Notes under the pieces: generated by a model
Told to the model about the DNA's origin: nothing
The model's input: the letters and a program-made list of their open reading frames with translations, nothing else
The model's database searches: none
Part shown: positions 7,553-15,225 of the stretch, one piece after another
Numbering within the stretch: the first letter of the stretch is position 1
How the letters are laid out: each line of letters starts with the position of its first letter
Assembly: GCF_002939385.1 (NCBI RefSeq)
Contig: NZ_MULI01000001.1
Location: 1-64,000, forward strand
Reading direction: 5' to 3'
Length of the DNA: 64,000 bases
DNA from: Streptomyces sp. MH60
GTDB taxonomy: Bacteria > Actinomycetota > Actinomycetes > Streptomycetales > Streptomycetaceae
Made by a program: the position numbers and the translations under genes

Positions 7553-8877
7553 GCACCACCGTCCCCTGCCCCGTCCCGGCCTCCGAGGAGGCCCAGCGGG
7601 AGGTCGTCGGCCTCTGCGCCGAGCTGATCCGCTTCGACACCTCCAACCCGACCAGCGACGAGCGGGCCTGCGCCGACTGGGTCGTGGCCAGGCTCGCCGA
7701 GGCCGGCATCGCCTCCGAGCTGGTGGAGAGCGCCCCGGGCCGCGCCAACGTCGTGGCCCGCATCCCGGGCACCGACCCGGCCCGCGGCGCCCTGCTGGTC
7801 CACGGCCACCTGGACGTCGTACCGGCGGACGCGGCCGAGTGGCGGGTGCCGCCGTTCTCCGGCGAGATCCGGGACGGCTACCTGTGGGGCCGCGGTGCCA
7901 TCGACATGAAGGACACGGTGGCCGTCATGCTGGCCACCGCCCGGCACTTCGCCCGCACCGGCACCCGGCCCGCCCGCGAGATCGTCCTGGCCTTCCTCGC
8001 CGACGAGGAGGCCGGCGGCGCGTACGGCGCCCACTGGCTGGTCGAGCACCGGCCGGACCTGTTCGCGGGCGTCACCGAGGCGATCGGCGAGGGCGGCGGC
8101 TTCAGCTACGCCCTGGACGACACCCGGCGCCTGTACCCGATCGAGAACGCCCAGCGCGGCATGGCGTGGATGGAGCTGACGGCGTCGGGCCGCGCCGGGC
8201 ACGGCTCGTCCCCCAACGACGAGAACGCCGTCACCGACCTCGCCGAGTCCCTCACCCGCATCGGCCGGCACACCTTCCCGGTCCGGCTGATCGAGCCGGT
8301 GCGCGCCCTGCTCGCCGAGGCCGCGCGGCTCCAGGGGATCGACCTCGACCTCGACGCCGAGGACCTGGACGCCGAACTGGCCAAGCTCGGGCACGTGGCG
8401 GACTTCATGCAGGTCGTGCTGCGCAATTCGGCCAACCCCACCATGTTCACCGCCGGCTACCAGACCAACGTCATCCCCGGCCGGGCCACGGCCCGCGTGG
8501 ACGGCCGCTTCCTGCCGGGCCACGAGCAGGAGCTGATCGACACCATCGACGCCCTGCTCCTGCCCTCGGTCTCCCGCGAGTGGGTCAACCACGACATCGC
8601 CATGGAGACCGGCTTCGACGGCCCGCTCGTCGACGCCATGTGCGCCGCCGTGCGCGCCGAGGACCCCGACGGCCACCCCGTGCCGTACTGCAACCCGGGC
8701 GGCACCGACGCCAAGGCCTTCACCAAGCTGGACATCCGCTGCTTCGGCTTCAAGGGGCTCAAGCTGCCCCACGACCTCGACTACGGCCGGCTCTTCCACG
8801 GCGTCGACGAGCGGGTGCCGCTGGAGGGTCTGCGCTTCGGCGTACGGGTGATGACCCGGCTGTGGCAGGAGTGCTGA
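7549..8877 (+). CDS. M20-family metallopeptidase (ArgE/DapE/ACY1 type)
   Basis: A 442-residue zinc amidohydrolase starting with GTG in a GTGA overlap with the permease. Metal and catalytic residues are visible: His87 and Asp89 in HGHLDVVP, Asp119 in GAIDMKD, the Glu153/Glu154 pair in ADEEAGG, and a late His in LKLPHDL. The dimerisation (lid) domain lies around residues 205-330. M20 enzymes cleave N-acyl or dipeptide amide bonds. Coupled to an NCS1 permease and DUF1177 under an IclR regulator, it likely finishes hydrolysis of an imported amide; the exact substrate is open. Confidence 0.9.
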   Translation: MSTTVPCPVPASEEAQREVVGLCAELIRFDTSNPTSDERACADWVVARLAEAGIASELVESAPGRANVVARIPGTDPARGALLVHGHLDVVPADAAEWRVPPFSGEIRDGYLWGRGAIDMKDTVAVMLATARHFARTGTRPAREIVLAFLADEEAGGAYGAHWLVEHRPDLFAGVTEAIGEGGGFSYALDDTRRLYPIENAQRGMAWMELTASGRAGHGSSPNDENAVTDLAESLTRIGRHTFPVRLIEPVRALLAEAARLQGIDLDLDAEDLDAELAKLGHVADFMQVVLRNSANPTMFTAGYQTNVIPGRATARVDGRFLPGHEQELIDTIDALLLPSVSREWVNHDIAMETGFDGPLVDAMCAAVRAEDPDGHPVPYCNPGGTDAKAFTKLDIRCFGFKGLKLPHDLDYGRLFHGVDERVPLEGLRFGVRVMTRLWQEC

Positions 8878-8893
8878 CGCGCGCGGCCGGTGG

Positions 8894-8919
8894 GGAATGC
8901 CCCGGCGGCCGACGGCGTT
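8894..8919 (+). promoter_or_regulatory. Sigma-R promoter for rpmG-rpmJ
   Basis: GGAAT at 8894-8898 is followed, after 18 nt, by GTT at 8917-8919, a full match to the Streptomyces sigma-R consensus (GGAAT-N18/19-GTT). It lies 64 nt before the L33 start. In S. coelicolor the equivalent rpmG3-rpmJ2 operon is known to respond to zinc depletion and thiol stress through sigma-R rather than Zur. No Zur-box-like AT-rich palindrome is seen in the same gap. Confidence 0.85.
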
Positions 8920-8982
8920 GTGCAGCGTGACTGACATGCGCGGGACAGAACGGCAGCCCGCGCCGCGGTCGGAAGGAGCACC

Positions 8983-9147
8983 ATGGCACGCAGTACCGCA
9001 CGCCCGGTCGTCAGGCTGAAGTCGACCGCGGGCACCGGTGTCACCTACGTCACCCGCAAGAACCGACTCAACGACCCCGACCGGCTCGTTTTGCGCAAGT
9101 ACGACCCGGTGGCGGGGGAGCACGTGCCGTTCCGCGAAGAACGCTGA
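8983..9147 (+). CDS. rpmG: 50S ribosomal protein L33, zinc-free (C-minus) paralogue
   Basis: A 54-residue protein with the L33 signature [15 protein letters not shown] and [20 protein letters not shown]. It contains no cysteine, so it lacks the zinc ribbon of the ordinary L33 and belongs to the C-minus type used when zinc is scarce or thiols are oxidised. The start at 8983 has a GGAAGGAG site. It is followed 29 nt later by the C-minus L36 gene. In Streptomyces this pair is rpmG3-rpmJ2; exchange of these proteins frees zinc from ribosomes. Confidence 0.96.
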   Translation: MARSTARPVVRLKSTAGTGVTYVTRKNRLNDPDRLVLRKYDPVAGEHVPFREER

Positions 9148-9176
9148 ACGGCGCCGAGGAGAGCGAGGAGGCAGTC

Positions 9177-9299
9177 ATGAAGGTACGCAACTCCCTGCGC
9201 GCCCTCAAGGCCAAGCCCGGCGCGCAGGTGGTGCGCCGCCGGGGCGTGACCTACGTGATCAACAAGAGAGACCCGCGTTCCAAGGCCCGCCAGGGCTGA
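9177..9299 (+). CDS. rpmJ: 50S ribosomal protein L36, zinc-free (C-minus) paralogue
   Basis: A 40-residue protein reading [11 protein letters not shown] at the start and [12 protein letters not shown] at the end, the standard L36 layout, but without the Cys/His zinc ligands. A GAGCGAGGAGG site precedes the ATG at 9177. It forms a two-gene operon with the C-minus L33 under the sigma-R promoter at 8894-8919 and ends at a strong hairpin (9315-9351). Confidence 0.95.
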   Translation: MKVRNSLRALKAKPGAQVVRRRGVTYVINKRDPRSKARQG

Positions 9300-9314
9300 G
9301 CGGACGACGCTTTC

Positions 9315-9351
9315 CGGCCCGGCCCCCGCTGTCGACAGGGGGGCCGGGCCG
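9315..9351 (+). terminator. Rho-independent-type hairpin after rpmJ
   Basis: A perfect 13-bp stem, CGGCCCGGCCCCC (9315-9327) with GGGGGCCGGGCCG (9339-9351), closes over an 11-nt loop containing GTCGAC. It starts 16 nt after the L36 stop and separates the ribosomal operon from the polyprenyl synthase genes. Confidence 0.8.
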
Positions 9352-9441
9352 AGGTGTGCGCGCGACCCGCGCCGCGCGCTCCCGGCCCGTCCTGACACAC
9401 TGCTGAGCGCGCCATCCGCCCGTTCACAGGAGGACTTCGTC

Positions 9442-10515
9442 ATGACCGAGCAGCCGCCGGCCCGCCTCGCGGGGTACGAGCGCCGGTTCAACACGCTGTT
9501 CGCGGAGTACTTCGACACGCTCGGCGCGACGCTGGACGCCCCGTCCTTCAGCCGCTTCACCCCGGACTGCGTCGAGTTGCTGCGCGACCTGTCGCTGCGC
9601 GGCGGCAAGCGGATGCGGGTCGTACTGCTGCACGAGGCGGCACGGCTGGTGACCGCCGAGCCGGTGGAAGGGCTGGACGCCGCCGCGCTGAGCGTCGAAC
9701 TGCTCCAGACCCACGGCCTGGTGCACGACGACCTCATCGACGACAGCGCCACCCGCAGGGGCGGCCCCACCACCTACTACGCCTTCCGGGAGAAGTTCCC
9801 CGGGCATCCCCGGGCGGCTCTCGCCCTCACCGTGCTCGCGGGCGACCTGGCACTGGCGCTCTCCCTGCGCGTGCTCCTTGAGGCCCGGCTGCCGGTCGAG
9901 ATGCGCCAGGCCATGGTCGAGGTCCAGACCCGGGCGGCGGCCGACACCTTCGTGGGCCAGATCGTCGACCTGGAACGCGACTTCCTCCCCGCCGCCCCGG
10001 ACGACGACCTCCTGCACACCGTCGCCGACCACAAGTCGGCCCGGTACTCGGTCCTCGCCCCCCTGCGCCTCGGCCTCCTGGCCGCGGGAGGCCGACCAGA
10101 AGCGTATGAGACGGAGTTGAGTCACTACGCCCGCCTGATCGGCATCTGCGGACAGATGCGCGACGACTACCTGGACCTGTTCGGTGACGCGGCGGCGATG
10201 GGGAAGCCGACCGGCACCGACATCCGCGAGGGCAGGCGCACGTACACCGTCGTCCGCCTGCTGTCCGCCGTGAGCGGCCCGGAGCGGGCCTTCGTGGAGA
10301 AGGCCCTGGGCGATCCCGCCTGCACACCGGAGACCGTCGCGGAGATCCGCGCGATCGCCGAACGCGCCGGGGTCGCCGGCCGGATGCGCGCGGACATGCG
10401 CCGGTACGCCGATCAGGCCCGCGCGGTGGCGGCGGGCTGGCGTCCCCGGTGGCGCGAGGACGCCGTCGCCTTCTTCGAACGGCTGCCGCGGTGGAGCGTC
10501 GAGCGGACCGCCTGA
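9442..10515 (+). CDS. Polyprenyl diphosphate synthase (trans-isoprenyl type), copy 1
   Basis: A 357-residue class I prenyl-elongating enzyme that condenses isopentenyl diphosphate onto an allylic diphosphate. Motifs: RGGKRMRV (53-60), first Asp-rich motif DDLID (96-100), KSARY (about 198-202) and second Asp-rich motif DDYLD (241-245). A strong ACAGGAGG site precedes the ATG. No aromatic residue sits at positions -4 or -5 before the first motif (His/Gly there), so the product may be GGPP or longer, but length cannot be read reliably. It opens a four-gene cluster with a small protein, a second synthase and a DUF2236 oxygenase. Confidence 0.92.
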   Translation: MTEQPPARLAGYERRFNTLFAEYFDTLGATLDAPSFSRFTPDCVELLRDLSLRGGKRMRVVLLHEAARLVTAEPVEGLDAAALSVELLQTHGLVHDDLIDDSATRRGGPTTYYAFREKFPGHPRAALALTVLAGDLALALSLRVLLEARLPVEMRQAMVEVQTRAAADTFVGQIVDLERDFLPAAPDDDLLHTVADHKSARYSVLAPLRLGLLAAGGRPEAYETELSHYARLIGICGQMRDDYLDLFGDAAAMGKPTGTDIREGRRTYTVVRLLSAVSGPERAFVEKALGDPACTPETVAEIRAIAERAGVAGRMRADMRRYADQARAVAAGWRPRWREDAVAFFERLPRWSVERTA

Positions 10516-10638
10516 CACCTGTTCCCCATGTCGCTCGAAGGGGTATTCGGGATCTTTCGCCCCGGCTGCCCGGTCATGCTCTGACCGGAGGTGCCGTCGA
10601 CCAGGCGCTTCCGTCCCGTGACCCTTTGGGGGAGAAGC

Positions 10639-10923
10639 ATGGCGCACTCGATACGACGGGGACCGGGCGGGGACGACCGGACCGTGCTGCTGGCCGCCGG
10701 ACTGGCCGACCTGGCGCTGAGCACGATCGGCTCGGCGGTGGGCGGGCTGCGCGGGCTCCTCGGCCGCTCGGACACCGCCGACCTGGTGCGCGAGGCCGAA
10801 CAGGACCTCCGGGCCCGGGGCAGACTGGCCCTGGACCGCTGCGCGCCCGTGCCCCCCGCTCACCTGGAGGTTCTCGCCCAGCACGTGAAGGCCCGCCGGG
10901 CCGCCGACGACGGCGATGTCTGA
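10639..10923 (+). CDS. Uncharacterised 94-residue protein of the polyprenyl cluster
   Basis: No family recognised. A GGGGGAGA site supports ATG 10639 rather than the in-frame ATG 10591. The N-terminal third contains a moderately hydrophobic stretch (VLLAAGLADLALSTIGSAVGGL, quoted only in part here as residues about 15-35), which may be an amphipathic or membrane-contacting helix, followed by a charged helix rich in Arg/Glu/Asp. Its end overlaps the next synthase by 8 nt (ATGTCTGA), so it is probably co-translated and could be a partner of that enzyme. That link is inference only. Confidence 0.7.
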   Translation: MAHSIRRGPGGDDRTVLLAAGLADLALSTIGSAVGGLRGLLGRSDTADLVREAEQDLRARGRLALDRCAPVPPAHLEVLAQHVKARRAADDGDV

Positions 10924-11974
10924 CCACTGGGACCCGGCCGACTTCAGAGCCCGCGTCGACGGCGTCCTGCGGGACTTCCTGGCCGAGGAGAGCGGTCACC
11001 TCGTGGCGCTCGACGAGGATCTCGCGCCCGTGGCCGAGCAGCTGCGGAACTCGGCCGGACACGGCAAACGGCTGCGCGCGGCCTTCTGCTACTGGGGCTG
11101 GCGGGCGGCCGGACAGCCCGAGAGCGACGCGCTGGTGCGGGCGGCGGCCTCCATGGAACTGGTGCACGCCGCCGCGATCGTCCACGACGACCTCATCGAC
11201 GACAGCGCCCTGCGCCACGGCCTGCCCACCGCCCACGTGGCCCTGGAAGCCGTCCTCGCCCGGGACGGCCGCCCGGGAGCCCGGACGGCGGCGAGATCCC
11301 TGGCCATGCTGGTGGGTGACCACCTGATGGTCCTCGCGGGCCGCCTGTTCACCACCAGCGGTCTGCCGGCCGCCTATCTCGCCCGCGCCCGGGACCTGTG
11401 GGCCGCGCTCGCCCGCGAACTCATCGCCGGCGAGTGCCTGGAGATCCTGCACACCGGCGGTTCGCCGGACACCGACACCTCCCTGAAGGTCGTCCGCTAC
11501 AAGACCGCCAAGTACACCGTCGAGCACCCCCTGCTCATCGGCGGCCTGCTCGCCGGCGCCGCACCCGCGCTGCGGGACACCTACCGGGCCTACGGACTGC
11601 CGCTCGGCGAGGCCTTCCAGCTGCGCGACGACCTGCTCGGTCTCTTCGGGGACCAGGAACGCACCGGGAAGGCGGCCCTGGACGACCTGCGCGCCCACCG
11701 GCCCACCGCGCTGCTGGCCGAGACCTGGAAGGCCGCCGACGCCTCCCAACGGACCTGGCTGCGGCGCCTGCTGGGCCGTGACGACCTGGACGCCACCCAT
11801 CTGCGCGACGTGCGCCACCTCATGCTGGAGCTGAGGGCGCCGCAACGGATCGAGCAGATGATCGCGACCCGCGTCGAGCGCGCCACCCGCGCCCTGGACA
11901 CCGCCGGGACCCCGCCGCACGCGCGCCGGGCGCTCGGCGAACTCGCCCGGCAGGCCACCGACCGCACGCACTGA
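10916..11974 (+). CDS. Polyprenyl diphosphate synthase, copy 2
   Basis: A 352-residue paralogue of the synthase at 9442, sharing GKRLRAAF, DDLIDD (first motif 91-95) and KTAKY (about 196-200). The second Asp-rich motif reads DDLLG (238-242), with FGD following; the last Asp of DDxxD is Gly. I recall this DDLLGxFGD form in other actinomycete synthases, so the enzyme is probably active. Small Ala residues at positions -4 to -6 before the first motif leave an open elongation pocket, which may favour long chains. The ATG lies within the end of the 94-residue gene. Two synthases could form a heteromer or make different lengths. Confidence 0.91.
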   Translation: MSDHWDPADFRARVDGVLRDFLAEESGHLVALDEDLAPVAEQLRNSAGHGKRLRAAFCYWGWRAAGQPESDALVRAAASMELVHAAAIVHDDLIDDSALRHGLPTAHVALEAVLARDGRPGARTAARSLAMLVGDHLMVLAGRLFTTSGLPAAYLARARDLWAALARELIAGECLEILHTGGSPDTDTSLKVVRYKTAKYTVEHPLLIGGLLAGAAPALRDTYRAYGLPLGEAFQLRDDLLGLFGDQERTGKAALDDLRAHRPTALLAETWKAADASQRTWLRRLLGRDDLDATHLRDVRHLMLELRAPQRIEQMIATRVERATRALDTAGTPPHARRALGELARQATDRTH

Positions 11975-11987
11975 CGAGGAGACCGCG

Positions 11988-13148
11988 ATGCCCCACACCG
12001 AGAAGTCGATGGACGCCCTGCGCCGCAGCGGAGACGAACTGGCCGACGCGGTCGTCGCCACCCTGTTCGAGCGCGGCGAGGTCGGCACGTTCAACTCCCT
12101 GATGCGCTACGTCTCCACCACCGGCCAGGAACTCCCCGACGGCCTCCCCGGCGTCGCCCGGGAGTACCTGCGGGTGACCGCCACCCCGCCGGACTGGGTG
12201 GACTGGGACGAGATGGAGAAGGCCCGCCTGTTCTTCACCGACAACAACGTGCACATCTCCACCGCGCTGTCGTTCGCGTCCATGCCCGCCTGCTACCTGG
12301 TGCCGCACGTGGCCCGGCTGCTGTCGGCCACCCACGGCCTGAACTACCCCTCCAAACGGATGGCGGAGACCGGACAGTTCACCGTCTACCTCATGCGGCC
12401 CGACGCGTTCGAGGCCGGCGGACGCTTCCTCCCGGCCGCCCAGAAGGTACGCCTCCTGCACGCCGCCATCCGCCACCACCTCACGCGGGAGGACCGCTGG
12501 GACACCGACACCCTCGGCGTGCCGATCTGCCAGGAGGACATGATCGGCGGGCAGATGTTCTTCTCCCTGCTCGTCCTGGACAGCCTGCACCGGCTCGGCA
12601 TCCACCTGTCCGCCGAGGGCGCGGACGCCTACTACTACGCCTGGCGCGTCGTCGGCGCCATCCTCGGCGTCGACCAGGCGGCCGTCCCCACCACGCTCGA
12701 CGAGGCACGCCGGTTCCTCGACTCGTACATGCTCCGCCACATGGGCCCCTCCCAAGAAGGCGCCCACCTCACGCGGCAACTGATCGACCTGTACGAGGAA
12801 GTCGTCCCCGGCACCCTCTTCGACCCGGTCGTCTCCGCGCTGATCCGCTACCTCGTCGGCGACACGTGCGCCGACTGGCTGGACGTGCCCCGCACCGCCT
12901 GGGACACCGTGGTCAAGGCCGCCCCGCACCTCCTCGGCGTCCTGGAGACGATCGAGGACCGCTCACCGCTGGGCGCGTGGGCACTGGACCGGCTGGGCCA
13001 CCTCACCACGGCCCTCGAACTCTCCTCCCTCACCCGCGGACGCGTGATGCACTACGCCATCCCCGAGCAACTGAGGAAGGAGTACGGCCTCACCAACCCC
13101 GCGGCCCGCACCCGTCGCTGGACCCCGCCGCCCGCGACCGTCTCCTGA
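11988..13148 (+). CDS. Oxygenase MpaB/latex-clearing-protein-like (DUF2236) protein
   Basis: A 386-residue helical protein that I place in the DUF2236 family, which contains the b-type-haem rubber oxygenase Lcp and fungal MpaB. The block KVRLLHAAIRHHLT (residues about 153-166), WDTDTLGVPI and QEDMIGG resembles the Lcp core, and Arg162 and Thr166 sit where Lcp has its conserved Arg/Thr pair; I could not identify the haem-ligating His with confidence. No signal peptide is visible, unlike secreted Lcp, so it should act inside the cell. It follows the second prenyl synthase by 13 nt with GACGAGGAGA as ribosome site. Cleavage or oxidation of an isoprenoid made by the two synthases is a plausible role. 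Confidence 0.75.
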   Translation: MPHTEKSMDALRRSGDELADAVVATLFERGEVGTFNSLMRYVSTTGQELPDGLPGVAREYLRVTATPPDWVDWDEMEKARLFFTDNNVHISTALSFASMPACYLVPHVARLLSATHGLNYPSKRMAETGQFTVYLMRPDAFEAGGRFLPAAQKVRLLHAAIRHHLTREDRWDTDTLGVPICQEDMIGGQMFFSLLVLDSLHRLGIHLSAEGADAYYYAWRVVGAILGVDQAAVPTTLDEARRFLDSYMLRHMGPSQEGAHLTRQLIDLYEEVVPGTLFDPVVSALIRYLVGDTCADWLDVPRTAWDTVVKAAPHLLGVLETIEDRSPLGAWALDRLGHLTTALELSSLTRGRVMHYAIPEQLRKEYGLTNPAARTRRWTPPPATVS

Positions 13149-13191
13149 GCCGCCGCTCCCGCCCGCCGCTCCTGCCGGTCCGCGGTCACGG

Positions 13192-13233
13192 CCCACTGTC
13201 AGTGGGACCTCCTACGGTGTGATCAGTGGGACC
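13192..13233. promoter_or_regulatory. Operator-like repeats upstream of the WGR gene
   Basis: TCAGTGGGACC occurs at 13199-13209 and again at 13223-13233, 24 bp apart, and the first copy forms an inverted repeat with CCCACTG just before it (13192-13206). The repeats lie 41 to 82 nt before the WGR start, in the promoter position. The regulator is unknown. Confidence 0.4.
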
Positions 13234-13273
13234 CGCGGAACACGCCGCGGGCCCGAGCGGGGAGGGGTCTGCC

Positions 13274-14707
13274 ATGTCGACGACGTACCTGGAGCTGTCG
13301 CAGGACGACGGGAGCGCGCACAAGTTCTACGAAGTCACCGTCCAGGGGCAGGTCGTGACGGTGCGCTACGGCAGGATCGGCGCGGCAGGACAGACCCAGA
13401 CGTCGGCCTTTCCCACCGCCCGGAAGGCCGAGGCCGCGGCCGCCAAGAAGATAGGCGAGAAGGTGCGCAAGGGCTACGAGGCCGCCGTGCGGGGACAGCG
13501 CGCGCCCCGCGCCGTCACCCGCCGGCAGGTGGCCTCCGCGCCGTCCACGGCCCGCGCGGTCGCACCGGTCCTGTGGCGGTTCCGCACCGGCTCCGCGGCC
13601 TTCGGCATCCACATCGACGAGGACCGGTGCTGGGTGGGCAACCAGGCGGGCGACGTCTACACCCTCGCCCACGGCGGCGAGGTCCTCGCCCGCTACCAAC
13701 TGCCCGACGGCGTCAAGTGCCTGGTCGCGGACGACTTCTGGATCTACGCGGGCTGTGACGACGGCCGGGTCTACGACCTGTCGTCCAAACTGCCCTTCGC
13801 CGCCTACGACATCGCCGCCGACGTGGACATCTTCTGGCTCGACATCCACGAGGGCGTGCTGAACGTCGCGGACCGCGCCGGACGGCTCACCGTGATCGAC
13901 CACGAGGACGAACACCAGTGGTCGCGGGGCGGACGCGGTGAGCACGCCTGGATGGTGCGCGCCGACGACCGCGCCGTCTACCACGGGCACACCCGCGGCG
14001 TGACCGCCCACTCCCCGGACGGCGGCGCCGAGTTGTGGCACACCCCCACCCAGGGGGCCGTGCTCTTCGGCTGGCAGGAGGACGACGCGGTCTACGCCGG
14101 CACCGCGCGGCACACGGTCCAGCGGCTCTCCAAGTCCACCGGTGCGGTCGAGGCGACGTACCACTGCGACAGCCCGGTGTACTCGTGCGCCACCTCTCCC
14201 GGCGGCCGGTTCGTCTTCGCCGGCGACTCCGCGTCCTCGGTGTACTGCTTCGACCGCGACGGCACCCGGCTGTGGAAGCTGGGCACCGGCGGCGGCTCCG
14301 CCCTGTCCATGCAGTACCGCGACGAGCGGCTGTTCCTCGTCACCACCGACGGTTCGCTGGTGTGCGTGGACGCGAGCGAGGCGGCGGTCACGGCCGCCCA
14401 GCAGGGCTCGGTGCCCGTCGCCCGCGATGTGAAGCTCGCCGCCACCCTGCCGACGTACGCGCCCGCCACCGCGGCCGCCGCCGTGACGACCGTGACCGCG
14501 GCGCCCGCGGGCTCCGTCGTCGTCGAATGCGTCCAGGAGAACGGCCGCACCCGCATCCACGTGGTGTCGCAGGGGTACGACCGGTCGTGGAACGTCCAGT
14601 TCCCGAGGGCGATCCGGGAGCCGGGCGCGCGCTACGTGGTCGACGCGCTGCACGCCGCGTCGGGCGGTTTCTACCGGGTGCGCGGGGACATCAGGCGCCT
14701 GCGGTGA
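13274..14707 (+). CDS. WGR-domain protein with PQQ/WD-like beta-propeller
   Basis: A 477-residue cytosolic protein. Residues 1-75 form a WGR domain (YLELSQDDGSAHKFYEV, VRYGRIG), the nucleic-acid-binding module of PARPs and some bacterial regulators. After an Ala/Arg-rich linker, residues about 100-400 are repeats with VWVGNQAGDVY-, LNVADRAGRL- and YCFDRDGTRLW-type blades, a PQQ- or WD-like propeller, and a C-terminal segment of no clear type. No catalytic domain is present. ATG 13274 has GGGGAGGGG upstream. It ends convergently with the DUF350 gene. A DNA-linked scaffold or sensor is a guess. Confidence 0.8.
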   Translation: MSTTYLELSQDDGSAHKFYEVTVQGQVVTVRYGRIGAAGQTQTSAFPTARKAEAAAAKKIGEKVRKGYEAAVRGQRAPRAVTRRQVASAPSTARAVAPVLWRFRTGSAAFGIHIDEDRCWVGNQAGDVYTLAHGGEVLARYQLPDGVKCLVADDFWIYAGCDDGRVYDLSSKLPFAAYDIAADVDIFWLDIHEGVLNVADRAGRLTVIDHEDEHQWSRGGRGEHAWMVRADDRAVYHGHTRGVTAHSPDGGAELWHTPTQGAVLFGWQEDDAVYAGTARHTVQRLSKSTGAVEATYHCDSPVYSCATSPGGRFVFAGDSASSVYCFDRDGTRLWKLGTGGGSALSMQYRDERLFLVTTDGSLVCVDASEAAVTAAQQGSVPVARDVKLAATLPTYAPATAAAAVTTVTAAPAGSVVVECVQENGRTRIHVVSQGYDRSWNVQFPRAIREPGARYVVDALHAASGGFYRVRGDIRRLR

Positions 14708-14720
14708 CGGGGGAGCGGCG

Positions 14721-15143
14721 TCAGGCGATCGAGGCCGCGATGACGGCGGAGACCGCGAGGTTGCAGGACGCCGTCACCCACACGGCCGGATGCGGCTCCG
14801 GCTCGACCAGCGTCGCGCCCAGCCGCCCCGGGGTGATCAGGTCGACCACCAGGAAGGCCACCGCCATCATCACCAGACCCAGCAGTCCGAACACCGCCGT
14901 GGAGACCAGGCCCTTGCCGAAGTCCTCGTACGTCGTCCATATGGAGGTGAAGACGATGCCGCCGATGCCGAGCAGCGCGGAGCTGAGCACCAGAGCGGCG
15001 TTGCGGTTGCGCTGCTCCCAGATCTGCCGGCCGAGCTTTCCGGGTGTCAGCACGTCCACGAGGACGATGCCGAGGACCAGGAGGACCAGACCCAGGCCGC
15101 CGTAGGCGGCGGCCCGGCCGAGTCCGTTGACGATGTCGCTCAT
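14721..15143 (-). CDS. DUF350 membrane protein
   Basis: A 140-residue integral membrane protein with four hydrophobic helices and the internal duplication typical of DUF350 (VDVLTPGKLG and VDLITPGRLG, the ends of the two halves). The start at 15143 was chosen over longer frames because family members begin close to the first helix and a GGAG lies 11 nt upstream. It lies 82 nt downstream of the DUF475 gene on the same strand, so the two membrane proteins may be made together. The role of the family is not established. Confidence 0.85.
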   Translation of the reverse strand: MSDIVNGLGRAAAYGGLGLVLLVLGIVLVDVLTPGKLGRQIWEQRNRNAALVLSSALLGIGGIVFTSIWTTYEDFGKGLVSTAVFGLLGLVMMAVAFLVVDLITPGRLGATLVEPEPHPAVWVTASCNLAVSAVIAASIA

Positions 15144-15225
15144 GGCGTTGCCGGCTCCGTAGCGTGAGGGATCGCGAGTGATCGTGGTCAAGGCGATGCA
15201 AAATGTAGCGCACCGGCCGGACCGC

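Noticed and set aside
8878..8982. Possible Zur box before L33
   Set aside because: No AT-rich inverted repeat of the Zur type is present, whereas a perfect sigma-R promoter is.
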